Below, one piece after another: positions 16,658 through 24,713 of a stretch of 64,000 nt of DNA. The stretch's first letter is position 1, and each line of letters opens with the position of its first letter. A program made the translations under genes and the position numbers. Below the pieces are notes generated by a model, which ran no database searches, was not told the DNA's origin, and saw only the letters and a program-made list of their open reading frames with translations. Origin of the DNA: Amycolatopsis lurida (GTDB taxonomy: Bacteria; Actinomycetota; Actinomycetes; Mycobacteriales; Pseudonocardiaceae); contig NZ_FNTA01000003.1 in NCBI RefSeq assembly GCF_900105055.1, positions 434,001 to 498,000 on the forward strand, given 5' to 3'.

Positions 16658-17865
16658 CTCTCGAACCGTTCGTGATCGACGTCGAACAGGACGTCCTCGA
16701 CGATCTCCGGAGGCGGCTGAAAGCAACCAGGTTCGCACCCGACCTGGACAACGAAGACGAGGCTTTCGGATTGAGTACCGCCTATCTCAAGCCGATCGTG
16801 GAGTACTGGGCCGACGGTTTCGACTGGCGAGCCGTCGAAGCCCGGTTGAACGAGTACTCGCACCATCGCGTCGAGGTCGACGGCACCCCGGTGCACTTCC
16901 TCCGCGAGCCGGGGAAGGGCCCCGCGCCGATTCCGTTGCTGCTCATGCACGGCTGGCCGTGGACCTTCTGGGACTGGAGCAAGGTCATCCGACCGCTCGC
17001 CGACCCGGCCGCGTACGGCGGTGACCCCGCGGACGCCTTCGACGTCATCGTCCCTTCGCTGCCCGGCTTCGCGTTCTCGACTCCGCTGACGAACGGCAAG
17101 GAGAACTTCGTCAGCATGGCCGACCGGTTCCACACGCTGATGACCGATGTGCTCGGCCATCGGCGATTCGGGGTCGGCGCGGCCGATTACGGAGCGCTGG
17201 TCGGGGCGCAACTCGGCCACAAGTACGCCGGCTCGCTCCACGGTCTCCACCTCGGCAACGAGATGCCGCTGACGATCTTCCAGGGCGCGCGCCACTGGGA
17301 TCTCACCGGCGGCGCACCGATCGACGACCTCCCCGTGGGCCCGCGCGCCGACATGGTCAACTTCGCCGACACCTACGCTTCCCATGTCGCGACGCACATG
17401 CTCGACGCGCAGACGATCACGCACGGCCTGAACGATTCCCCGATCGGGATGCTCGCGTGGATCCTCAAGCGGTGGAAGAAGTGGAGCGACCAGAACGGGG
17501 TCTTCGAAGATTCCTATCCGCTGGACCACATCCTCACCAACGCGACGATCTACTGGGTCAACCAGGCCATCGGCTCGTCGATCCGCGCCTACAAGAACGT
17601 CAACCGCCATCCGTGGCGGCCGTCGCACGACCGGACCCCGGCCGTCGAGGCGCCGACCGGGTTCACCTTCCACCTCGGCGACGCCGCACCGCCGGGAGCC
17701 CACGACCGCGAACGTCGTATCGCCGCGTTCAAGGAAGCGGCCGGTCCCGTGTACGCCGACGTGCGGCAGGTGAACGTCCACGAAAAGGGCGGCCATTTCG
17801 GGCCGTGGGAGCATCCGGAAGCGTGGATCGAAGACCTGCGTGCCACGTTCCGCCCGCTGCGCTGA
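16654..17865 (+). CDS. epoxide hydrolase (alpha/beta hydrolase)
   Basis: The 403-residue protein has the EHN N-terminal domain followed by an alpha/beta hydrolase core, as in microsomal-type epoxide hydrolases. Visible are the oxyanion motif LMHGWPWTFWDW, the nucleophile loop GVGAADYGALVGAQ with a catalytic aspartate, and the catalytic histidine in KGGHFGPWEHPE. It converts epoxides to diols. With the quinone reductase opposite, the locus looks like an inducible defence or catabolic set for reactive electrophiles. The start ATG at 16654 overlaps the SnoaL gene. Confidence 0.92.
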   Translation: MTLEPFVIDVEQDVLDDLRRRLKATRFAPDLDNEDEAFGLSTAYLKPIVEYWADGFDWRAVEARLNEYSHHRVEVDGTPVHFLREPGKGPAPIPLLLMHGWPWTFWDWSKVIRPLADPAAYGGDPADAFDVIVPSLPGFAFSTPLTNGKENFVSMADRFHTLMTDVLGHRRFGVGAADYGALVGAQLGHKYAGSLHGLHLGNEMPLTIFQGARHWDLTGGAPIDDLPVGPRADMVNFADTYASHVATHMLDAQTITHGLNDSPIGMLAWILKRWKKWSDQNGVFEDSYPLDHILTNATIYWVNQAIGSSIRAYKNVNRHPWRPSHDRTPAVEAPTGFTFHLGDAAPPGAHDRERRIAAFKEAAGPVYADVRQVNVHEKGGHFGPWEHPEAWIEDLRATFRPLR

Positions 17866-17875
17866 GCGAGCGGTC

Positions 17876-19615
17876 TCACGGCCGAGGGATGTTGCGGAGG
17901 TTGGCCCGGGCGAGGTCGATCATCCGGCCGACCCCGCCTTCGAGGACGACCTTGCCCGCGGCCAAGGCGAACCCACCGAGCTGACCGGCGGTGATGTGCG
18001 GCGGGACGGACAGCGCGTTCGGGTCGGTCACGACGTCCACCAGCGCCGGGCCGTCGTGGCTCAGCGCTTCCTTGAGGGCCGCGCGCAGCCGGGTCGGATC
18101 GGTCACCCGCTCGGCGCGCAGACCCGCACCACTGGCGATGGCGGCGAAATCGACCGGGCGGTGGTCGGTCTGATAATCGGGCAGCCCGTCCACCAGCATC
18201 TCCAGCTTCACCATGCCCAGCGAGGAGTTGTTGAACGTCACGATCTTGACCGGGAGGTCGTGCAAGGCGACGGTGAGCAGTTCACCCAGCAGCATGCCCA
18301 GCCCTCCGTCGCCGGACATCGACACGACCTGCCGTCCCGGATAGGCGAACTGCGCGCCGATGGCGTGCGGCAGGGCGTTGGCCATCGTGCCGTGCAAGAA
18401 CGACCCGATGACCCGGCGGCGCCCGTTGGGGGTGAGATACCTGGCCGCCCACACGTTGCACATGCCGGTGTCGACGGTGAAGATCGCGTCGTCCGCGGCG
18501 AGCTCGTCGAGGAGATCCGCGGCGAACTCCGGATGGATGGGCACGTGCCGCTCGACGTTGCGGGTGTAGGCGTCGACGACCTGTTCCAGCGTTTTGCAGT
18601 GATCACGCAGCATGCGGTCCAGGAACGTGCGGTCGGCCTTGCGGCGCAGGAGCGGCTGCACGGCCCGCAGGGTCTCCCGGACGTCGCCGTGCACCGCCAG
18701 TTCGAGCGGGGTGCGTCGGCCAAGGCGGGTCGCGTCATGGTCGACCTGCACGGTCCGTGCCTGAGGCAGGAAGGAGTCGTAAGGGAAATCGGTGCCCAGC
18801 AAGACCAGCAGATCCGCGTCGTGCATGGCCCGGTAGCAGGCGCCGTAGCCGAGCAGCCCGCTCATCCCGACGTCGTAGGGATTGTCGTACTGGATCCATT
18901 CCTTGCCGCGCAGGCTGTGGCCGACCGGTGCCTGCACGGTCCCGGCCAGCTCCATCACCTCCGCGTGCGCGCCGCGCACCCCGGCGCCCGCGAACAAGGT
19001 GACGGTCTCGGCATCGTTGATCAATTCGGCGAGCCGTGTCACCTGGGCCTCGGGTGGCACGATCGTCCCGTGCTCGGTGATCGGCGCTCCGAATCCGGTG
19101 GGGGCGGTGGCATCGAGATGCGCGACGTCACCGGGCAGCACCAGTACCGAAACCTCGCCGCGGGACACCGCGTGCTGCATGGCGATCCGCAGCACCCTCG
19201 GCATCTGAGCGGGCCCGCTGATCTGTTCGCAGTATCCACTGCAGTCGACGAACAGCCGTTCGGGATGGGTCTCCTGGAAGAACCCGGTCCCGATCTGGCC
19301 GGACGGGATGTGCGAAGCGAGCGCGAGCACCGGGGCGCCGGTGCGGTGCGCGTCGTAGAGCCCTTGCACCAGATGGGTGTTGCCGGGACCGCAGCTACCC
19401 GCGCATACCGCGAGCCGCCCGGTCAGCTGGGCCTCGGCGGCCGCGGCGAAGGCACCTGCCTCCTCGTTTCGGACATGGACCCATTCGATCCCCGGGGTGC
19501 GGCGGATCGCGTCGACGACGGGGTTCAGGCTGTCCCCGACCACGCCGTAGATCCGTTCCACCCCGGCCTGCACCAGGACTTGGACGAACTGCTCGGCGAC
19601 GTTGGGCTTGGCCAT
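17876..19615 (-). CDS. thiamine-diphosphate-dependent pyruvate oxidase/dehydrogenase (PoxB-like)
   Basis: The 579-residue protein starts at the ATG at 19615 (MAKPNVAEQFVQVLVQAGVE). It has the three ThDP-enzyme domains: the pyrimidine-binding domain with the catalytic glutamate in HVRNEEAGAFAAAAEAQLTG, a central domain, and the ThDP/Mg motif GDGGLGMLLGELLTVALHDLP with a later NN pair. Annotation as pyruvate:quinone oxidoreductase fits best, converting pyruvate to acetate and CO2 at the membrane. The C-terminal membrane-binding helix of E. coli PoxB is not clearly visible, so a related acetolactate-like activity cannot be ruled out. Convergent with the epoxide hydrolase. Confidence 0.85.
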   Translation of the reverse strand: MAKPNVAEQFVQVLVQAGVERIYGVVGDSLNPVVDAIRRTPGIEWVHVRNEEAGAFAAAAEAQLTGRLAVCAGSCGPGNTHLVQGLYDAHRTGAPVLALASHIPSGQIGTGFFQETHPERLFVDCSGYCEQISGPAQMPRVLRIAMQHAVSRGEVSVLVLPGDVAHLDATAPTGFGAPITEHGTIVPPEAQVTRLAELINDAETVTLFAGAGVRGAHAEVMELAGTVQAPVGHSLRGKEWIQYDNPYDVGMSGLLGYGACYRAMHDADLLVLLGTDFPYDSFLPQARTVQVDHDATRLGRRTPLELAVHGDVRETLRAVQPLLRRKADRTFLDRMLRDHCKTLEQVVDAYTRNVERHVPIHPEFAADLLDELAADDAIFTVDTGMCNVWAARYLTPNGRRRVIGSFLHGTMANALPHAIGAQFAYPGRQVVSMSGDGGLGMLLGELLTVALHDLPVKIVTFNNSSLGMVKLEMLVDGLPDYQTDHRPVDFAAIASGAGLRAERVTDPTRLRAALKEALSHDGPALVDVVTDPNALSVPPHITAGQLGGFALAAGKVVLEGGVGRMIDLARANLRNIPRP

Positions 19616-19804
19616 CACGACCCCTTCGATGCTTCGGCGGCGGAATACCCCATGATCCACGCGCGAGCCCCACATCGCAGGTCCAGGTGAGAGGTAAGGC
19701 GAATATGGCCTGATCGTGGCAGCGGTGGGAGCGGGCTCACCAAGGACCTCGGCGCACGCGCTGATCTCGCGTGTCGCCCGTCCGACCGGCCGCCGGTCGG
19801 CCAC

Positions 19805-19869
19805 CCGAGTGACGCGAAAGCCACTTTCGGGACACCAGACGTCGCGAAAGTGGCTTTCGCGTCACTCGG
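19805..19869. repeat. palindrome of the GCGAAAGCCACTTTCG family
   Basis: Perfect 25-bp arms (19805-19829 and 19845-19869) around 15 bases. The core GCGAAAGCCACTTTCG recurs at 35741-35752/36840-36846, where it is split by an insertion element, and at 36941-36956. It may act as a bidirectional terminator or REP-like element. Confidence 0.85.
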
Positions 19870-20059
19870 GCGGGTTCCTCGTGAGTGGTAGAGACGGTTA
19901 TTCAGGGGTGGGCAAGGGTGTCGTGGGCGGGACCACGCGCAAGGAGGCCTTCGTGGCGACGTGCGGGACTGACGGGCCCGCTGCATCCCGAGCATCTACA
20001 TAGGACAATTCTTGGTCGCCGAATGTCCGTTTGATGCCCATATGGACAGTTCGGCGCAA

Positions 20060-20107
20060 GGTCGTGAGTGGTAAGGAGCGTTAGAACGACACTTATCACT
20101 CACGACC
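20060..20107. repeat. 48-bp palindromic repeat, copy 2
   Basis: Arms GGTCGTGAGTGGTAA and TTATCACTCACGACC (14 of 15) with the same GTTAGAACGAC centre as copies at 3673 and 47863. The preceding ~65 bp also resembles the sequence before copy 1. Confidence 0.85.
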
Positions 20108-20219
20108 CCCCGCCCGCACCGACGCGACACCTTTGCCCTAGCCCCTTATGAGAACCGTCCTTGCCACTCACGAGACCGGACCGATGCCCGCAGTGCGCAC
20201 CTCGAAGGCACGCCCGGTC

Positions 20220-20810
20220 CTAGCCGAGTTCGGCCGAGGAACCGACGACGACGGCGTAGAGGTCACCGATCGTGGCGAGCGCCGCGCGGTGCTGGTCCGC
20301 GGCGGTCACTGGACCGGCGACAGAGGGAAGCGCGCGGGTCGCGCAGGCCCCGGCCACGACGGTCGGGGCGTTCCCGCGCAGGAACGCGCCCTCCGCGGTG
20401 AACGTGACGCACATATGGGTCATGAACCCAGCCACGACGACGTTCTGGTGCCCGGCGGCATCGACCAGCTCACCCAGCCTGGTCCCGACGAACGAGTTCG
20501 GCGCGGTCTTCACCACGACCTCCTCGCCCGGGCCGGGGGCGACACGCTCGTGGATCCGGCCGATGTCCTGGCCGAGGTCGTACGGGCTGCCCTCGCCGCC
20601 GTCGTGCATGACGTGGATGACCGTCGCCCCCTCGGCACGAGCGCGCGCCAGGAGTGTGGCCGCCTCGTCCAGCGCCGCTTCCCAGCCGTCGAGTTCCATC
20701 ACGTCGCGCGTGTAGGTGTTCTGGTAGTCGACGAGGATCACGGTCGCGTCCGAGAGCGTCGCGGGGGTCGTCGGCAAGGTATTGATTTCGCGGAGGGTGG
20801 TGCTGGTCAT
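20220..20810 (-). CDS. cysteine hydrolase, isochorismatase family
   Basis: The 196-residue protein starts at the ATG at 20810 with AAGGAA upstream. The catalytic triad of the family is visible: aspartate in VILVDYQNTY, lysine in VVKTAPNSF and cysteine in GFMTHMCVTFTAEGA. Members hydrolyse isochorismate, nicotinamide, N-carbamoyl compounds or other amides. The substrate is not predictable. It is divergent from a GlxA/AraC regulator that probably controls it, with an inverted repeat in the gap. Confidence 0.88.
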   Translation of the reverse strand: MTSTTLREINTLPTTPATLSDATVILVDYQNTYTRDVMELDGWEAALDEAATLLARARAEGATVIHVMHDGGEGSPYDLGQDIGRIHERVAPGPGEEVVVKTAPNSFVGTRLGELVDAAGHQNVVVAGFMTHMCVTFTAEGAFLRGNAPTVVAGACATRALPSVAGPVTAADQHRAALATIGDLYAVVVGSSAELG

Positions 20811-20854
20811 CGTGTGTTCCTTCGCTTTCCGGTCGGTACGGTCACCATGATCGT

Positions 20855-20890
20855 TGACCCGATCCGATAGTGAGATATGGTTTCGGGTCA
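20855..20890. promoter_or_regulatory. candidate operator between hydrolase and AraC-type regulator
   Basis: Inverted repeat TGACCCGA-N20-TCGGGTCA in the 120-bp divergent region, with arms separated by about two helical turns (centre to centre 28 bp). Position suggests binding by the AraC-type regulator. Confidence 0.5.
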
Positions 20891-20930
20891 GCTGTGGTCG
20901 ACATCGGCCGACATCCGCGGAAAGGGATCG

Positions 20931-21902
20931 ATGAGCGCTCCGAGTGTGGCCGTCCTGGCGTTCGAGGGGATCAGCCCGTTCCATCTCGCCGTGCCGTCAC
21001 TGGTGTGGGGCCCCGAATCCCCGGCAGGTGACATGGAACCGTGGCCGATCACGGTCGCCGCCGTCGTCCCGGGCAGCCTCCCCACGAGTGCCGGCTATTC
21101 GATCGACGTTCCCGCCGGGCTCGGCGCGCTCGCCGAGGCCGACATCGTCGTCGTGCCGTGGTGGTCCGACCCGGAGTCCCCGACGCCCGCGCCCGTTGTC
21201 GCCGCACTGCGAGCCGCGCACGAACGCGGAGCACTCGTCGTCGGACTCTGCCTCGGGGTCTTCGCCCTCGCGGACGCCGGCATCCTCGACGGGCGCGCCG
21301 CGACCACCCACTGGAAATGGGTCGAAACGTTCCGGAAGCGCTTCCCTTCGGTGCAGCTGCGCCCCGAGGAGCTGTACGTCGACGAAGGCGACATCGTGAC
21401 CGGCGCGGGCGCGACCGCCGGGATCGACACCTGTCTTCACCTGCTCGCCCGCACGGCCGGGCAGGTCGTCGCCAACCGCGTTGCGCGCCGGATCGTCGCC
21501 GCGCCGCACCGTCCCGGCGGCCAGGCCCAGTTCATCGAACTTCCCGTACCGGCGGAGGACGAAGACCCGCTCACCACCGTGATGAGCTGGGCGCGGTCCC
21601 ATCCGGACGTGCCGCACGGCATCGACGACCTCGCCGCCCGGGCACATATGAGCCGAAGCACCTTCACCCGCTCGTTCCGCGCCCGCACCGGGACCACCGT
21701 CCACAGCTGGCTTGTCGCACAACGCCTCGCGCGGGCACGCCACCTTCTCGAGACGACCGCGCTCGGCATCGACGCGGTCGCCGCACAGTCGGGGTTCGGC
21801 ACGGCTGCCCGTCTTCGCGAGCACTTCGCCACCGCGCTGGGCACGACGCCGACACGCTACCGGGTCGAATTCTCGGCAGGGAAATCCTTTTCCCCCAGCT
21901 GA
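20931..21902 (+). CDS. GlxA-family AraC-type regulator with DJ-1/PfpI domain
   Basis: Start at the ATG at 20931 with AAAGGGA five bases upstream; 323 residues. The N-terminal DJ-1/PfpI-like domain has the nucleophile-elbow cysteine in VVGLCLGVFALADAG. The C-terminal AraC domain has two helix-turn-helices (IDDLAARAHMSRSTFTRSFR and AVAAQSGFGTAARLREHFAT). Members respond to small metabolites and activate catabolic genes. The divergent isochorismatase-fold hydrolase is the likely target. Confidence 0.9.
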   Translation: MSAPSVAVLAFEGISPFHLAVPSLVWGPESPAGDMEPWPITVAAVVPGSLPTSAGYSIDVPAGLGALAEADIVVVPWWSDPESPTPAPVVAALRAAHERGALVVGLCLGVFALADAGILDGRAATTHWKWVETFRKRFPSVQLRPEELYVDEGDIVTGAGATAGIDTCLHLLARTAGQVVANRVARRIVAAPHRPGGQAQFIELPVPAEDEDPLTTVMSWARSHPDVPHGIDDLAARAHMSRSTFTRSFRARTGTTVHSWLVAQRLARARHLLETTALGIDAVAAQSGFGTAARLREHFATALGTTPTRYRVEFSAGKSFSPS

Positions 21903-22109
21903 CGGGAAAGTGGAATCGTTAATTCCGCGAACCGGCGGGTCTCAGTGCGAGCACGGAATTAGCCCGGTCCTGGACTCGTCTTTCCGCTCGGCGAATGGCT
22001 CACCCCGGAGGGTGAGCTCTATCGAGTGCTTTGCCCGGCGGAACTGGATCGAAGAAGCCGTCCCGAGGCAAGATGACCGGGCACGAAGCCCGGCGCGACG
22101 GAGGACCAT
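21903..22109. other. leader-like gap with two hairpins
   Basis: No gene of normal size. Hairpins GCTCACC/GGTGAGC (about 22000-22020) and CCGGGC/GCCCGG around ACGAA (about 22078-22094) precede the small gene at 22110. I checked it by eye for known riboswitch cores and recognised none. Confidence 0.4.
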
Positions 22110-22250
22110 GTGGAGCAGTGCGGAACCCCCATCTTCGACTCTCTGGTCGAGGAGACAAGGAAGGCGGCCGCCGGAAATGACACACTCCCCCGCGAGAACG
22201 ATTCCGAATCGAGCGAGCCGCGTACGGATGACGGCAAGGAAAACAAATGA
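22110..22250 (+). CDS. small acidic protein with TPIFDxLV motif
   Basis: The GTG at 22110 follows GGAGG by about five bases and encodes 46 residues starting VEQCGTPIFDSLVEETRKAA, then an acidic, polar tail ending GKENK. Third-codon-position GC is about 74 percent, lower than typical genes here but above random for this local composition. The TPIFDxLV stretch is shared with the small protein at 23616-23765, which supports both as real. No signal peptide or membrane segment. Function unknown. Confidence 0.5.
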   Translation: MEQCGTPIFDSLVEETRKAAAGNDTLPRENDSESSEPRTDDGKENK

Positions 22251-22378
22251 CGATCACGGACGCGATGGCCGAGGGAAAAGGCCCGTTGTCGACTTTCACT
22301 CTGTTTCCGATGAATGCGCGTCACCGGAAACACCGGCGGAATTCTGCAGATCGTCGAGCAAACCCAGCTGGCCGGTGA
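22247..22378 (+). CDS. possible 43-residue peptide coupled to upstream small gene
   Basis: ATG at 22247 overlaps the preceding stop as ATGA. The first 22 residues (MTITDAMAEGKGPLSTFTLF and PM) are not low complexity, but the rest is basic and overlaps the end of the ArsR gene on the other strand, so the tail may be meaningless. Could be a precursor peptide or a chance frame. Weak. Confidence 0.25.
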   Translation: MTITDAMAEGKGPLSTFTLFPMNARHRKHRRNSADRRANPAGR

Positions 22379-22661
22379 TGAGCCCGGTCAGGATCCCGCG
22401 AGCGACGGCGAGCAGTTCGGCGACCGACGGACTGGTCAGCGAATAGGAGACGGTCGTGCCCTCCTTGCGCGGCACCACCAGATTGGCACGACGCAGGACG
22501 GCGAGCTGCTGAGACAGGTTGGCGGGCTCGATACCGAGGTCGGCGAGCAGCTCCGAGACATGGTGTTCCCGTTCGCTGAGCAGTTCGAGCACACGGATCC
22601 GGACGGGATGCCCCAGCGTCTTGAAGAACTCCGCCGTCGCCTGATACAGGGGGCTGTTCAT
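22296..22661 (-). CDS. ArsR-family transcriptional regulator
   Basis: 121 residues from the ATG at 22661, which has GGGGAAGGG about six bases upstream; an ATG at 22667 is too close to that site. Winged-helix DNA-binding domain with HHVSELLADLGIEPANLSQQ and a wing (VVPRKEGTTVSYSLT). No metal-binding cysteine pair typical of ArsR/CadC is present, so the ligand is uncertain. It may be a redox- or sulfur-type member. An AT-rich dyad lies upstream in the divergent region. Confidence 0.88.
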   Translation of the reverse strand: MNSPLYQATAEFFKTLGHPVRIRVLELLSEREHHVSELLADLGIEPANLSQQLAVLRRANLVVPRKEGTTVSYSLTSPSVAELLAVARGILTGLITGQLGLLDDLQNSAGVSGDAHSSETE

Positions 22662-22740
22662 CGGCATCCCTTCCCCGCAGGTCCAGCCGTCCACACGAGC
22701 CTGATCGTGCCCGATTCGCGGAACCTCCGAAGCTCACCTC

Positions 22741-22837
22741 GCCCTGATCGGGCGCGACCACACTCGATCAGGGCACAAAATCCCGTTGATTCAGCGGCAC
22801 ACGCCCGCGAATTGCATATTTATGCAAGTCTGCATAT
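22741..22837. promoter_or_regulatory. dyads in ArsR/hypothetical divergent promoter
   Basis: Two structures: GCCCTGATCG (22741-22750) with CGATCAGGGC (22765-22774), and an AT-rich palindrome TTGCATATTTATGCAA (22812-22827) followed by TGCATAT (22831-22837). The AT-rich site is like SmtB/ArsR-type operators and stands out in this GC-rich DNA. Confidence 0.5.
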
Positions 22838-22926
22838 CAGAGAAAGGTGCGAACACCTGTGAGTCACGGCATGCGGGATTCCGCGAGCCTCTTGTCGATC
22901 CTCCGGCCCGCCACGAGGAGTGGACG

Positions 22927-23601
22927 GTGACCACACACCACTCCCTCCCCACCGCCGCCACCCGGGCTCACCTGGTCCTCGCCGCCCACGCGGCGGAATT
23001 GGCCGATCTCGCCGCGAACGCCGCCCGAGTGGACGCCACAGAGGAACAGGACGCGTGCTCGACGCGGGATCGTTGCGGCCTGATCGGGATGGCGCAGCAG
23101 ATCCTCGAAGCGGCGGTGGTGGCCGCGCGGCTCGACGGGAAGACGTGGCAGGAGATCGCGTGCGGACTCGACGGAGCGACACCGCGCTCCGTCCAGGCCA
23201 GGTACTGGCCCTCGGTCGCGCGATTCCGGGCGGATCCCTTCCCGTCGCAGGACGCGCGCCACGAGGGCATGCCGGAGCACACCGAGCAGACGGCCTTCCG
23301 TTTGCGCCGCCTGCCGCCCCCGGACCGGCGACCCGACGCCGAGTCCACGACGGGGCCGACCCGTTCGCCGACCGGACACCTCGCGTTGGTCACCATCCCG
23401 GCCGAACAGGGCGACGGCGAAGCGGTGCGTGAACCGGCGGCCGCGGACGCCCGGCTGAAGATCGCGGAACGGCTGGTCGCGGCCTACGAGCGGATCGCGA
23501 CCAACGACCGCCGGCCCCCACAATGGATCCTCGACGGTCTGGCCCACGCCCGTCACACGGCCGCGGCACTCCGTGCCCACGCGGGCACGCCGCCCGAATG
23601 A
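22927..23601 (+). CDS. hypothetical protein with predicted helical DNA-contact region
   Basis: I place the start at the GTG at 22927 (GAGGAG seven to eight bases upstream). The 224-residue protein has an alanine-rich helical first half (AHLVLAAHAAELADLAANAA), then LDGKTWQEIACGLDGATPRS and VQARYW. That resembles the sigma-factor-like helix-turn-helix seen in many actinobacterial accessory proteins. A proline-rich linker and a C-terminal helix follow. No enzyme motif. Divergent from the ArsR regulator, so possibly regulated by it. Confidence 0.6.
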   Translation: MTTHHSLPTAATRAHLVLAAHAAELADLAANAARVDATEEQDACSTRDRCGLIGMAQQILEAAVVAARLDGKTWQEIACGLDGATPRSVQARYWPSVARFRADPFPSQDARHEGMPEHTEQTAFRLRRLPPPDRRPDAESTTGPTRSPTGHLALVTIPAEQGDGEAVREPAAADARLKIAERLVAAYERIATNDRRPPQWILDGLAHARHTAAALRAHAGTPPE

Positions 23602-23615
23602 CTCTCGGCGGGAAG

Positions 23616-23765
23616 CTACACCGGGGTCGCGAGACCGGCCTCGCGGTCGAAGTCGTGCTCGTCCTCGGTCTTCGTCCGCGCCACCATCTTCGCGACCAGG
23701 TCGAAGATCGGCGTGGCTTCCTGCGGGAAGGTCACGCTCTGCTGGTTCGCGCTCTCGGCGATCAT
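23616..23765 (-). CDS. small protein with TPIFDxLV-like motif, 49 residues
   Basis: ATG at 23765 with GAGGAG nine bases upstream; 49 residues, stop TAG. Third-position GC is 47 of 49 codons, strong evidence for coding. The sequence has ATPIFDLVAKMVARTKTEDE in the middle and ends AGLATPV. The TPIFD core recurs in the small protein at 22110-22250. No hydrophobic signal. Its promoter region carries a perfect 7-bp dyad. It lies downstream of the methionine aminopeptidase on the same strand. Could be a peptide precursor or a small regulator; function unknown. Confidence 0.65.
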   Translation of the reverse strand: MIAESANQQSVTFPQEATPIFDLVAKMVARTKTEDEHDFDREAGLATPV

Positions 23766-23798
23766 GAACCGCTACTCCTCAAGGGTGATGACTACAGC

Positions 23799-23818
23799 GA
23801 CCGTTCACTCTAACGGTC
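23799..23818. promoter_or_regulatory. dyad upstream of 49-residue protein
   Basis: GACCGTT-N6-AACGGTC, 34 bp upstream of the ATG at 23765. On the minus strand it overlaps a TAGAGT -10-like hexamer, so it could be an operator at the promoter. Confidence 0.45.
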
Positions 23819-23891
23819 CTGTCGGCGGTGACGGGACGTATTCGGAGTTTTCGGTCGAACCTCACCACGAGCGACCGGTGCGCATACGGGC

Positions 23892-24698
23892 TCAGGAACC
23901 CTTTGCGGACATACGATCGGCGGCCACCTCGTGCTCGCGCCTGGTGAGCACCAGCGGAGCGCCTTCGGTAATGGCCACCGTGTGCTCGGAATGGGCCGCG
24001 CGCGAGCCGTCGGCCGAGCGGATGGTCCAGCCGTCGTCGTCGAAGACGATCCGGTCGGTCGTACGGGCGAACCAGGGTTCGAGCGCGACGGTGAGTCCAG
24101 GCTGGAGCTTCAGGCCGCGGCCCGCCTTGCCCTTGTTGGGAATGTGGAGTTCCTCGTGCATGGTGCGGCCGATGCCGTGGCCGCCGAACTCGGTGTTCAC
24201 CGGATAGCCGTGAGCACGGGCCACCGCCCAGATGGCCGCGGAGATGTCACCGAGGCGGTTGCCCGGACGCGCGGCCTCGATCGCGGCCTCCAGCGCCTCC
24301 TCGGTGGCGCGGACGATCCGCAGGTCCTCCTCGGCGGGCGTCCCGACGATGACCGTGCGTGCCGAGTCGGCCGCCCAGCCGTCGATCTTCACCGCGAGGT
24401 CCGCGGTGAGCACGTCTCCGTCGCGCAGCGTGTAGTCGTGAGGCAGGCCGTGCAGGACGGCGTCATTGACCGCCAGGCAGATCACGTTGCGGAACGGGCC
24501 CTTGCCGAAGGACGGCGCATAGTCCCAGTAGCACGACTCCGCGCCGCGACGTTCGATCATGCCCCGTGCATGGTGTTCGAGGTCCATCAGGTTGACGCCC
24601 ACGTCCGCGAGGTCGCCGACCTCGGTGAGCACTTCGGCGACGAAACGCCCGGTCACGTGCATGCGCTCGATCTCGGCGGGCGTCTTCAGTTCGATCAT
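23892..24698 (-). CDS. map: type I methionine aminopeptidase
   Basis: 268 residues from the ATG at 24698. Removes N-terminal methionine from nascent proteins using two metal ions. The metal ligands are visible in order: aspartates in LTADLAVKIDGWAADSA, histidine in FGGHGIGRTMHEE, glutamate in ALEPWF and glutamate in SEHTV. It lacks the N-terminal zinc-finger extension of the actinobacterial MapB/MetAP1c, so it resembles the shorter MapA type. Actinomycetes usually carry more than one copy. Placed 75 bp downstream of the diaminobutyrate aminotransferase and preceded by a perfect 21-bp inverted repeat that contains TATAAT. Confidence 0.93.
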   Translation of the reverse strand: MIELKTPAEIERMHVTGRFVAEVLTEVGDLADVGVNLMDLEHHARGMIERRGAESCYWDYAPSFGKGPFRNVICLAVNDAVLHGLPHDYTLRDGDVLTADLAVKIDGWAADSARTVIVGTPAEEDLRIVRATEEALEAAIEAARPGNRLGDISAAIWAVARAHGYPVNTEFGGHGIGRTMHEELHIPNKGKAGRGLKLQPGLTVALEPWFARTTDRIVFDDDGWTIRSADGSRAAHSEHTVAITEGAPLVLTRREHEVAADRMSAKGS

Positions 24699-24713
24699 CG
24701 GATCCTCGTGTCA

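Larger units (their letters stand above)
19616..20219. other. repeat-rich intergenic region
   Basis: No credible gene. The 604-bp region carries a 25-bp-arm palindrome (19805-19869), a partial left arm of the 48-bp repeat (CGTGAGTGGTA near 19880), an AAGGAGGCCTTCG fragment near 19941, a block from about 19993 resembling that before copy 1, the full 48-bp repeat (20060-20107), and a partial right arm near 20155. The promoter of the PoxB-like gene must lie at its left end. Confidence 0.75.

Noticed and set aside
21903..22109. A riboswitch upstream of the small gene at 22110.
   Set aside because: Two hairpins are present, but I could not match the order of conserved bases of any riboswitch class I know (c-di-GMP, ydaO, cobalamin, SAM, glycine).
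22247..22378. A lasso or lanthipeptide precursor.
   Set aside because: No Cys or acidic residue placed for such a core and no maturation enzyme gene nearby; kept only as a weak small frame.
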